Source of the DNA: an uncultured Leptolyngbya sp. | Lineage (GTDB): Bacteria; Cyanobacteriota; Cyanobacteriia; Phormidesmidales; Phormidesmidaceae | Assembly (NCBI GenBank): GCA_937899365.1 | Contig: CALBPH010000749.1 | Location: 1-5,692, forward strand | Direction of reading: 5' to 3' | Length of the DNA: 5,692 nt | Shown here: in pieces, positions 1 through 4,921 of the stretch | Position numbering within the stretch: the first letter of the stretch is position 1 | How the letters are laid out: the number at the start of each line of letters is the position of its first letter | Notes under the pieces: generated by a model | Databases searched by the model: none | What the model was told of the DNA's origin: nothing | The model's input: only the letters and a program-made list of their open reading frames with translations | Made by a program: the position numbers and the translations under genes

Positions 1-17
1 AATACCGCCACCATTAT

Positions 18-872
18 CTACTCGCCAAAGAACGGTGGCTGCATCGTCTTCTGGTGCCAGCTCCTATAGATAAAATGCCCCAGCGTAGGTGCAGCCAAAC
101 ATAAACCAACCAGCCCGACCCACCAGGTCTGTTGAAAGTCTCCAATATCGAATGTCTGGGGAGTAGACGACAACAGTTCTGGCGTTACAGAAACAATGTT
201 GTTGAGGGCATGGGCAATAATCGGTGCCCACAGACTGCGGGTGCGAATATATAGCAGGGCCATAATCACACCAAACATGGTGAGCCCCAGGGGATTGTTA
301 ACATGCAGCATGCCAAATAGGACAGATGACATGACCACACCAGCGGGTAAGTTCCAACGCACGGCCCAGCGCTGTAGCAACACACCTCGAAACACAAATT
401 CTTCGGCGATGGGGGCGAACACAATGACGACAAACAGCATCAGGTAGCGATACAGGTCGGGGGCCGCCGTTTCGACACTTAACAGCTGATCGGTCAGACG
501 CTCTTCCACAAAACCGGGGGCAAAGAGCGAGACCGGATAGAACAGTAATAAAAAACTGCTGAATGAGAAAATCAGCATGCTAGAAATTAGCAACAGTCCG
601 TAGGCCCAAGGAAAACGCGGTGGAGGACCAAATAACCGGGTTAATCTCAACCCTGCCCGCTGGCCAGTGGCCAGCAAAACGACACACACCAGACCAAAAA
701 TCATCATGAACTGCACGGGCATCCACAGCTTGTCGTGCAAAGGCCAGGGCAGTAGCTGCTGGTACTCAAGGACAGCATAAACCGTACCTACCAGCAAATT
801 GCTAACAATAAATGTAACCAGTACATGGGTGCGGAATTTGAGTATTTCGAAAGGGTTCCTACCCATGCTCAT
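18..872 (-). CDS. CPBP-family intramembrane metalloprotease (CAAX protease/bacteriocin-processing type)
   Basis: Predicted multi-pass membrane protein of 284 aa. All three CPBP motifs are visible: EEFVFR (EExxxR, Glu157, Glu158, Arg162), FGMLH (FxxxH, Phe186, His190) and HALNN (HxxxN, His221, Asn225). In this family these residues form a metal-type or glutamate-based active site buried in the membrane. Hydrophobic segments lie near residues 17-33, 52-69, 90-113, 143-156, 178-189, 195-208 and 250-268, so the catalytic motifs sit within the C-terminal membrane bundle. I chose the ATG at 872 because the protein becomes family-like from there (MSMGRNPFEILKF). The frame stays open to a TTG at 1022, and an ATG at 941 is also possible, but the extra 50 residues look unlike this family and none of these starts has a good Shine-Dalgarno sequence. 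A TTGACA lies on the minus strand at 994-989, without a clear -10 partner. Substrate unknown; cyanobacteria carry many CPBP paralogues. Family assignment is sure, start uncertain. Confidence 0.9.
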   Translation of the reverse strand: MSMGRNPFEILKFRTHVLVTFIVSNLLVGTVYAVLEYQQLLPWPLHDKLWMPVQFMMIFGLVCVVLLATGQRAGLRLTRLFGPPPRFPWAYGLLLISSMLIFSFSSFLLLFYPVSLFAPGFVEERLTDQLLSVETAAPDLYRYLMLFVVIVFAPIAEEFVFRGVLLQRWAVRWNLPAGVVMSSVLFGMLHVNNPLGLTMFGVIMALLYIRTRSLWAPIIAHALNNIVSVTPELLSSTPQTFDIGDFQQTWWVGLVGLCLAAPTLGHFIYRSWHQKTMQPPFFGE

Positions 873-905
873 ATATATAGTAATCGGGACGACCTTAATT
901 GTAGA

Positions 906-1088
906 GCAGATAAATAACTCGAACGTTCCTGATCGCTGCATAAATCTGGGCGTTGCTGATCCTCGGGATGATTTTATCTGCAAGATACTGTCAAATAGAA
1001 TGTCTAACGGATAAATCAGCAACGGCTAAATCTGTAACGATATAAAATCTGCAAAGCCATAACCCACACGGCTACCTCAGCAGATTTT
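906..1088. repeat. Cluster of six CAGATWW motifs in the divergent intergenic region
   Basis: The heptamer CAGAT(A/T)(A/T), usually preceded by G, occurs on the plus strand at 906-914 (GCAGATAAA) and 1080-1088 (GCAGATTTT). On the minus strand it occurs at 942-948, 973-981 (GCAGATAAA), 1028-1034 and 1044-1052 (GCAGATTTT). The first and third copies form an exact 9-bp inverted pair, as do the last two. A 10-bp inverted repeat, CGTTGCTGAT (951-960) and ATCAGCAACG (1015-1024), lies among them. The region separates the divergent starts of the CPBP protease and the Ap4A phosphorylase, so a regulator-binding role is possible. This is inference; no known operator is recognised. Confidence 0.4.
1044..1088 (+). 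promoter_or_regulatory. Two-part hairpin in the leader of the Ap4A phosphorylase gene
   Basis: AAAATCTGC (1044-1052) pairs perfectly with GCAGATTTT (1080-1088). Inside it, AGCC (1055-1058) pairs with GGCT (1070-1073) around an 11-nt loop. The structure ends 57 nt before the ATG at 1146 and is followed by CCCCC rather than a T-run, so it is not a typical intrinsic terminator. TATAAA at 1041-1046 could be a -10 element, which would place the hairpin at or near the transcript start, but no good -35 accompanies it. The pairing is seen; the role is inferred. Confidence 0.35.
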
Positions 1089-1134
1089 CCCCCAGAGCTA
1101 TGTTAGAACTGCATAGCAGCAGTAGTGGTTTATC

Positions 1135-1138
1135 AGGA
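1135..1138 (+). promoter_or_regulatory. Ribosome binding site that fixes the start of the Ap4A phosphorylase
   Basis: AGGA lies 7 nt before the ATG at 1146. The in-frame GTG at 1125 would place this Shine-Dalgarno sequence inside the coding region and has no comparable site of its own, so the ATG is preferred. Confidence 0.6.
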
Positions 1139-1145
1139 TAGACAT

Positions 1146-2027
1146 ATGTGCGATCGCACAGCGCCCCGCAAACCCTGGCAGTCCCGTACCCTATGGTCTA
1201 AGCTCCAAATCCAGACCCAACATGGCCTAGCCACAGGAGCCCTCAAACCCATTGACACTCGGTATGAAATTGTCCCTGATACGGGGGTGGACTTTATTGT
1301 AAGGATTTTAACCAACCTGAACCGTAAAGCGCAGGCCCGTAAGGTCCAAGCCAAAGAGAAGACCAATCCTTTTTTGCCCTACGACCAAAACCTCTACGTG
1401 ACAGACATCTCCGATACCCATGTATGTCTGCTCAATAAGTTCAACGTCGTCGATCATCATTTTCTAATCGTCACCCGGCAATTCGAATCCCAGCTTAACT
1501 GGCTGACTTTAGGGGATTTTCAAGCCCTCTGCCGCTGTCTAGAAGAAGTGACCGGCCTATTTTTCTTCAACGGGGGTCAAGCCGCCGGAGCCAGCCAACC
1601 CCACAAACATCTGCAAATTATCCCTCAGCAGTCCATGAAGCTGCCCGTTGAAGCCGCCATTCAGACTACCAAATTTATCGATGGAATCGGGCAATCACCG
1701 ATGCTTCCCTATACCCACCGTATCGCCCAACTATCCCCTGACGATACCGCAGAACAGTGGCTACAGCGCTATCGTCAATTGCTCAGCCACCTGGGTATCG
1801 GTGCTCCTAGCGACCAATGGCACCAACCCCAGCGCCACCCGTACAACCTACTGGGCACCCGCAGCTGGTTAATGGTGGTACCAAGACGTCAAGATGGCCA
1901 TCTGGGCATCTCAGTCAATTCCCTAGGATTCGCCGGTTCGTTACTGGTTAAGAATCAAACCCAGATGGACCACCTGAAACAAATCGGCCCCATGACGTTG
2001 TTAAAAGAAGTTGGCCAAACACCCTAG
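1146..2027 (+). CDS. apa: Ap4A phosphorylase / ATP adenylyltransferase (HIT superfamily, Apa1/2 type)
   Basis: Cytosolic enzyme of 293 aa that splits diadenosine tetraphosphate with phosphate into ATP and ADP, and can run in reverse. The signature GASQPHKHLQ (148-157) carries the HxHxQ variant of the histidine triad, with His153, His155 and Gln157; in the family the middle His forms the AMP intermediate. Upstream are the typical NPFLPYDQNL (74-83) and HHFLIVTR (104-111). The C-terminal ATP_transf-type domain is marked by YNLLGTRSWLMVVPRR (233-248) and GISVNSLGFAGSLLV (254-268). The length fits bacterial and yeast Apa enzymes, and nothing looks broken. A HIP1 octamer sits in the first codons. 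The stop codon TAG ends on the first base of a 44-bp palindrome. The gene is monocistronic in this window, divergent from the CPBP protease and convergent with the next gene. Ap4A rises under heat and oxidative stress in bacteria, so a role in clearing this alarmone is likely but not shown here. Confidence 0.93.
   Translation: MCDRTAPRKPWQSRTLWSKLQIQTQHGLATGALKPIDTRYEIVPDTGVDFIVRILTNLNRKAQARKVQAKEKTNPFLPYDQNLYVTDISDTHVCLLNKFNVVDHHFLIVTRQFESQLNWLTLGDFQALCRCLEEVTGLFFFNGGQAAGASQPHKHLQIIPQQSMKLPVEAAIQTTKFIDGIGQSPMLPYTHRIAQLSPDDTAEQWLQRYRQLLSHLGIGAPSDQWHQPQRHPYNLLGTRSWLMVVPRRQDGHLGISVNSLGFAGSLLVKNQTQMDHLKQIGPMTLLKEVGQTP
1150..1157. repeat. HIP1 octamer
   Basis: GCGATCGC, flanked by T and A to give the palindrome TGCGATCGCA (1149-1158). 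This highly iterated palindrome is a hallmark of many cyanobacterial genomes. Here it lies in codons 2-4 of the Ap4A phosphorylase. Confidence 0.85.
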
Positions 2028-2070
2028 ATATTTTGTGGGGACGTTCCATGGAACGTCCCCACAAAATATC
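2027..2070. repeat. Perfect 44-bp palindrome between convergent genes, probable bidirectional terminator
   Basis: The sequence from 2027 to 2070 equals its own reverse complement with no mismatch. The arms run GATATTTTGTGGGG then ACGTTCC, centred on CCATGG at 2046-2051. Its first base is the last base of the TAG stop of the Ap4A phosphorylase, and it ends 32 bp from the stop of the minus-strand gene at 2103. As RNA it would fold into a very stable hairpin from either strand, each arm ending in an AT-rich tract (ACAAAATATC), so it can serve both genes as a terminator. The core CGTTCCATGGAA recurs in the groEL terminator (4887-4898). I recall similar GGGACGTTCCATGGAACGTCCC elements dispersed in cyanobacterial genomes; that is memory, not a search. 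Confidence 0.85.
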
Positions 2071-2102
2071 CGAAATATAGAGAGATAGGGGACATACACC
2101 AC

Positions 2103-2417
2103 CTAAACAAAGGCGGAAATATCCTCACCACATTCATCGGCCAAGAAACACAGGGCTCGGAAACGCAGCCCGACCACCTCATCATAGAGAGGGTTGAGCT
2201 TACACATCGGCGGAATATGGGCGATGGTGCGGCCAAATAGTACAACATCCCGCTCGAACGGACACTGGGAAGGCACAAGGCGAGCAATGCGGCGAGCCAA
2301 CCTAGGCTCATCAATTGTCAAGGAGTCAATCCAACGTCTGATAGGTTTTAGAGGCTTAAACTGAATTTTGACGCCATGGAAGACATGATTCTTCAGAAAT
2401 GCAGTGGCAGAAGACAT
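2103..2417 (-). CDS. Small 'Mo-dependent nitrogenase C-terminus' (Mo-nitro_C) family protein
   Basis: A 104-aa protein of unknown function. Residues 48-100 match what I remember of the cyanobacterial Mo-nitro_C family: VPSQCPFERDVVLFGRT, HIPPMCKLNPLYDEVVGL and RFRALCFLADECGED. Four cysteines at 52, 72, 90 and 96 lie in these conserved blocks. The N-terminal third (VKIQFKPLKPIRRWIDSL, 16-33) is basic and less conserved. There is no signal peptide or membrane segment, so it is probably soluble. The family name comes from annotation of the C-terminus of some nitrogenase-like sequences; members occur widely in cyanobacteria, including non-fixers, and this gene stands alone with no nif genes in view. 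It should not be read as nitrogenase. The ATG at 2417 is the only sensible start, but it has no clear Shine-Dalgarno sequence. The gene converges on the Ap4A phosphorylase across the 44-bp palindrome. Confidence 0.78.
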   Translation of the reverse strand: MSSATAFLKNHVFHGVKIQFKPLKPIRRWIDSLTIDEPRLARRIARLVPSQCPFERDVVLFGRTIAHIPPMCKLNPLYDEVVGLRFRALCFLADECGEDISAFV

Positions 2418-2688
2418 GATTTAGCTAGAAAGACGTAGTATTTCAGGAAAATAAATATTTGAAGCGTTAACTGGATCGATAAAGGGCTTAGTAAGAACCC
2501 GAAGAGTGAGGTAAGTGATTTATAAATCTCCTCTACGTTAAGCAATCAAACTGTTGTCTAGGTAAAGAGAACAATAACCCTGACGAAAGTTTGCTAAAGC
2601 TCTAATAAAGCCAAAAAAGTATAAAAAGTAGATAATTTGAACTTAGTTTTAATCTAGCTAAATGCTAGGAGATAGATTTCGCTTTGTG
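2418..2688. other. AT-rich non-coding stretch
   Basis: I find no convincing ORF, RNA gene or strong repeat here. It must hold the promoter of the minus-strand Mo-nitro_C-type gene, but the best minus-strand pair I can see (TTCAAA, 17 nt, TACTAC) is too weak to call. Stop codons are frequent in all frames, and there is no readable trace of a decayed gene. Confidence 0.5.
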
Positions 2689-2704
2689 TGTGACTAACAT
2701 GACA
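2689..2704. promoter_or_regulatory. CRP-like site 1 (TGTGA-N6-TGACA)
   Basis: TGTGA, six bases, then TGACA, which is one mismatch from the CRP-family consensus TGTGA-N6-TCACA recognised in cyanobacteria by SyCRP1-type cAMP receptor proteins. It lies 77 nt before the small ORF at 2781. Identification rests only on the match; no promoter elements downstream are clear enough to say whether it would activate or repress. Confidence 0.25.
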
Positions 2705-2717
2705 TTTTTAGATATCT

Positions 2718-2773
2718 GATGCAGGATACGCATCGCCCTTTCGGGTTTCCGGATACTCGTAGGATTCCGGAGA
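2718..2773 (+). promoter_or_regulatory. Three contiguous hairpins, the last covering a Shine-Dalgarno sequence
   Basis: Three hairpins follow each other almost without gaps. GATGC (2718-2722) pairs with GCATC (2730-2734). CCC (2736-2738) pairs with GGG (2743-2745) around a TTTC loop. TTTCCGGA (2746-2753) pairs with TCCGGAGA (2766-2773) as 8 bp with one G-U, around a 12-nt loop. The right arm of the third hairpin contains most of GGAGAG (2769-2774), the ribosome binding site of the ORF at 2781. GGATAC occurs at 2724-2729 and again at 2751-2756. The arrangement resembles a translational control leader or RNA thermometer, but no known riboswitch or thermometer class is recognised. Confidence 0.4.
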
Positions 2774-2780
2774 GAAGTTT

Positions 2781-2861
2781 ATGGTTTTAACCAACACGAT
2801 TAGTAAAAATCTAGGGAACAGCACCGCGTTACGGTCATACTTCCCCGAAAGCACTCCGTAA
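2781..2861 (+). CDS. Candidate 26-aa small ORF with a strong ribosome binding site
   Basis: ATG at 2781 opens a 26-codon frame that starts MVLTNTISKNLGNST and ends LRSYFPESTP before TAA. GGAGAG lies 6 nt upstream of the ATG (GGAG itself 8 nt upstream), the clearest Shine-Dalgarno sequence in the window together with that of the Ap4A phosphorylase. The peptide is polar, with no membrane segment, signal peptide or cysteine, and I recognise no family. It lies about 390 nt before groEL on the same strand and could be a leader peptide, a free small protein, or chance. Support is the ribosome binding site, its placement in a hairpin and the ordinary codon choice; the length is too short for coding statistics. 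Low confidence. Confidence 0.3.
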   Translation: MVLTNTISKNLGNSTALRSYFPESTP

Positions 2862-2876
2862 TATCTGAAAAGATTG

Positions 2877-2892
2877 TGTGATAAGAATCACC
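2877..2892. promoter_or_regulatory. CRP-like site 2 (TGTGA-N6-TCACC)
   Basis: TGTGA, TAAGAA, TCACC matches nine of ten positions of the CRP-family palindrome TGTGA-N6-TCACA. Its inner part is a perfect 5-4-5 inverted repeat, GTGAT-AAGA-ATCAC (2878-2891). It lies 16 nt after the stop of the small ORF and about 220 bp upstream of the probable groEL transcription start, so it is either a distal site for groEL or serves an unrecognised transcript. Confidence 0.35.
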
Positions 2893-2905
2893 AGAAGCCC
2901 TCGTC

Positions 2906-2962
2906 TCAATTTCGATTGAATCTCGCATTCATATAGAAGCACGTGTACTCAATAAAAATTGA
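2906..2962. repeat. Pair of TCAAT-N4-ATTGA inverted repeats
   Basis: TCAAT-TTCG-ATTGA (2906-2919) and TCAAT-AAAA-ATTGA (2949-2962) share identical arms and the same 4-nt spacer length, with 43 bp from start to start. The second is flanked by GTA (2945-2947) and TAC (2963-2965). A degenerate third copy, CTAAT-AACC-ATTGA, lies at 2982-2995. As DNA these resemble tandem operators for a dimeric regulator; as RNA they would be short tetraloop hairpins. No known regulator motif is recognised. Confidence 0.35.
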
Positions 2963-3042
2963 TACCAGGTCATAGTTATGGCTAATAACCATTGAGAGCG
3001 CTGGTCTAGCCATCGTTAGGAACGCCTCGATAGCAACGAAAC

Positions 3043-3052
3043 TGACCGGTCA
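3043..3052. promoter_or_regulatory. 10-bp palindrome TGACCGGTCA upstream of groEL
   Basis: TGACCGGTCA is a perfect palindrome about 65 bp upstream of the CIRCE operator. A second inverted pair, GGTTA (3065-3069) and TAACC (3082-3086), lies between it and the putative -10 region. Either could bind a regulator, but short palindromes arise by chance and neither matches a site that I know. Confidence 0.2.
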
Positions 3053-3108
3053 ATGGCAAGGATCGGTTATCCGGAATTAAGTAACCCCATGTCGTGATAT
3101 ACGCTTAG

Positions 3109-3135
3109 TTAGCACTCTTCCTCAGAGAGTGCTAA
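3109..3135. promoter_or_regulatory. CIRCE operator (HrcA binding site) of groEL
   Basis: TTAGCACTC (3109-3117), nine bases, GAGTGCTAA (3127-3135): a perfect match to the CIRCE consensus. HrcA binds CIRCE and represses chaperonin genes until heat or unfolded protein titrates GroEL away from HrcA. The element ends 32 nt before the groEL ATG. TATACG (3098-3103) just upstream could be the -10 box, putting the transcription start at about the first base of CIRCE; no convincing -35 is visible. I did not see the K-box or N-box elements described for cyanobacterial groESL promoters. Confidence 0.96.
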
Positions 3136-3167
3136 GGTCTTTCATTGCAGAGCGAAACGAGCTGACT

Positions 3168-4847
3168 ATGGCGAAACTGGTACTATTTGATGAAAAGTCC
3201 CGCCAGGCTTTAGAACAAGGGGTTAATGCCCTGGCCGATGCGGTCAAAATTACCTTAGGCCCTAAGGGCCGTAACGTTGTTCTTGAAAAGAAATTCGGCG
3301 CACCTCAAATTGTGAACGATGGGATCACCATCGCAAAGGAAATTGAGCTGTCCGATCCCTATGAAAATACTGGGGCAAGGCTAATCCAAGAAGTTGCCTC
3401 CAAGACTAAAGATTTGGCGGGTGATGGCACCACCACGGCCACCGTACTAGCCCAGGCGATTATCCGTGAAGGCTTAAAAAACGTAGCTGCCGGAGCCAAC
3501 CCAGTTAGCCTACGTCGCGGCATTGAAAAGGCCGTCGCTAAGCTAGTGGATGAAATCGCAGCCATTGCCAAGCCTGTAGAAGGTAAGGAAATTGCCCAGG
3601 TAGCTACCGTATCCGCCGGTAGCGATGAAGCCATTGGCAATATGATCTCCGAAGCCATGGACAAGGTCACCAAAGACGGCGTAATTACCGTTGAGGAATC
3701 TAAGTCCCTCCACACTGAGCTAGACGTGGTCGAAGGGATGCAGATTGACCGCGGCTATCTGTCTCCCTACTTTGTGACCGATCAGGAACGGATGATCGCG
3801 GACCTAGAGGGTGCTCTGGTCCTGATTACCGACAAAAAGATCAGCTCCATGCAGGATCTAGTCGGCGTGCTAGAAAACATTGCCCGTGCGGGTAAGCCCC
3901 TCGTCATCATTGCGGAAGATGTTGATGGTGAAGCACTGGCCACATTGGTGGTCAACAAAGCTCGGGGTGTCCTAAACGTCGCTGCCGTTAAGGCCCCTGG
4001 TTTTGGTGAGCGTCGTAAGGCCATGCTGCAGGACATTGCTGTCCTCACCGGTGGTCAGGTCATTTCTGAAGAAATTGGCCTCAGCCTAGAGATGGCCACC
4101 ATCGACATGCTGGGTACCGCCGATAAAATCACCATTACTAAGGACACCACCACCATCGTGTCTGAAAGTGGTAATAAGCCCGACATTGACGAGCGCATCA
4201 GCCAAATTCGCAGAGAGCTGGATGCAACAGACTCTGAATATGACAAGGAGAAGCTTTCTGAGCGCTTGGCAAAACTGGCGGGTGGTGTCGCCGTCATTAA
4301 GGTCGGTGCAGCCACTGAAACTGAGCTGAAAGATCGTAAATTGCGCATCGAAGATGCCCTCAGTGCGACTAAGGCTGCTGTGGATGAAGGAATTGTGCCC
4401 GGTGGTGGTATCACGCTACTGCACCTGGCTCAAAAGCTAGATGCTCTGAAAGCAGATCTGACCGCTGAAGAGCAAACCGGTGTGGAAATCGTCATGCGGG
4501 CGGTGGAAGCTCCCCTGCGTCAGATTGCTGATAATGCGGGTGACGAAGGCTATGTTGTGGTTGAGAAGGTCCGCTCTCTGCCCTTTAACGAAGGCTATAA
4601 CGCCCTCACAAGTGCCTACGAAGACCTGATGGCTAGCGGCATTGTGGACCCAGCGAAGGTTGTCCGTTCTGCCCTGCAGGATGCGGCATCTATTGCAGGT
4701 ATGGTGCTGACCACCGAAGCCCTTGTGGTTGAGAAGCCTGAGCCTGAAGCTGCCGGCGGTGGCGATCCCATGGGCGGCATGGGCGGCATGGGTGGTATGG
4801 GCGGCATGGGTGGTATGGGCGGCATGGGCATGCCCGGTATGATGTAA
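3168..4847 (+). CDS. groL: 60-kDa chaperonin GroEL, monocistronic groEL2/cpn60 type
   Basis: Complete 559-aa GroEL, the ATP-driven cytosolic folding chamber that works with GroES. Visible family motifs are TLGPKGRNV (29-37), the ATPase loop GDGTTTATVLA (85-95, Asp86), the catalytic region RIEDALSATKAAVDEG (393-408, Asp396) and the nucleotide-site loop PGGG (411-414). The apical substrate-binding residues of E. coli GroEL are kept in RGYLSPYF (195-202). The ATG at 3168 gives the standard MAKLVLFDEKSRQAL start; the frame stays open upstream to a GTG at 3129, but that lies inside CIRCE and is excluded. The Shine-Dalgarno sequence is weak. No groES precedes it, and its own terminator follows, so it is transcribed alone. 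Cyanobacteria usually have groESL1 plus a lone groEL2; the tail of six GGM units (536-553) then GMPGMM agrees, from memory, with the groEL2 branch. Expected to be heat-induced through HrcA. Confidence 0.98.
   Translation: MAKLVLFDEKSRQALEQGVNALADAVKITLGPKGRNVVLEKKFGAPQIVNDGITIAKEIELSDPYENTGARLIQEVASKTKDLAGDGTTTATVLAQAIIREGLKNVAAGANPVSLRRGIEKAVAKLVDEIAAIAKPVEGKEIAQVATVSAGSDEAIGNMISEAMDKVTKDGVITVEESKSLHTELDVVEGMQIDRGYLSPYFVTDQERMIADLEGALVLITDKKISSMQDLVGVLENIARAGKPLVIIAEDVDGEALATLVVNKARGVLNVAAVKAPGFGERRKAMLQDIAVLTGGQVISEEIGLSLEMATIDMLGTADKITITKDTTTIVSESGNKPDIDERISQIRRELDATDSEYDKEKLSERLAKLAGGVAVIKVGAATETELKDRKLRIEDALSATKAAVDEGIVPGGGITLLHLAQKLDALKADLTAEEQTGVEIVMRAVEAPLRQIADNAGDEGYVVVEKVRSLPFNEGYNALTSAYEDLMASGIVDPAKVVRSALQDAASIAGMVLTTEALVVEKPEPEAAGGGDPMGGMGGMGGMGGMGGMGGMGMPGMM
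4773..4826 (+). repeat. Six 9-bp units encoding the GGM tail of GroEL
   Basis: Six tandem 9-bp units encode Gly-Gly-Met. Four use GGC GGC ATG and two (third and fifth) use GGT GGT ATG. In E. coli GroEL the flexible GGM tail protrudes into the central cavity and aids folding. The near-identical units can expand or contract by slippage. Confidence 0.9.
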
Positions 4848-4871
4848 CATCATCATCCATCTTGCGAACCC

Positions 4872-4916
4872 AAAACCCCGTGGGGGCGTTCCATGGAAAG
4901 CCCCCAAGGGGTTTTT
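4872..4916 (+). terminator. Rho-independent terminator of groEL
   Basis: AAAACCCC (4872-4879), a mismatched G/A, then TGGGGGC (4881-4887) pair with GCCCCCA (4900-4906) and GGGGTTTT (4908-4915) around a 12-nt loop, and a run of five T ends the structure (4912-4916). It starts 24 nt after the groEL stop. The loop region, TTCCATGG, shares the core of the 44-bp palindrome at 2027-2070, so the terminator appears to be a diverged copy of that repeat. The A-tract on the left arm would also let it work on the minus strand. Confidence 0.93.
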
Positions 4917-4921
4917 AATGA

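Noticed and set aside
3..101. Plus-strand frame open from the left edge (33 codons) that could be the end of an upstream gene
   Set aside because: It lies antisense to the C-terminus of the CPBP protease and shows no recognisable pattern; only 17 bp of the window are free on the left.
873..1022. N-terminal extension of the CPBP protease to the TTG at 1022
   Set aside because: The 50 added residues do not look like the family, the start is a rare TTG, and the region is full of inverted repeats typical of a promoter region. The ATG at 941 remains possible.
1133..1366. Minus-strand frame opposite the Ap4A phosphorylase
   Set aside because: Overlaps a well-supported gene in antisense and reads as low-quality, Arg/Cys/Trp-rich protein.
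2024..2314. Second minus-strand frame overlapping the Mo-nitro_C-type gene
   Set aside because: It runs through the 44-bp palindrome and lacks any family pattern, while the overlapping frame has clear conserved blocks.
2103..2417. Reading the Mo-nitro_C-type gene as evidence of nitrogen fixation
   Set aside because: The family name is historical; the gene is alone, small, and no nif gene is present.
2418..3108. A known structural RNA (6S, Yfr1, tRNA, riboswitch) in the long gap
   Set aside because: I looked for tRNA-like cloverleaf arms, the Yfr1 ACTCCTCACAC core and the cobalamin and glutamine riboswitch cores, and found none convincingly.
3129..3167. Upstream GTG start giving GroEL 13 extra residues
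   Set aside because: The GTG is inside the CIRCE operator and the extra residues (MLRSFIAERNELT) do not belong to GroEL; MAKLVLFDEK at 3168 is the standard start.
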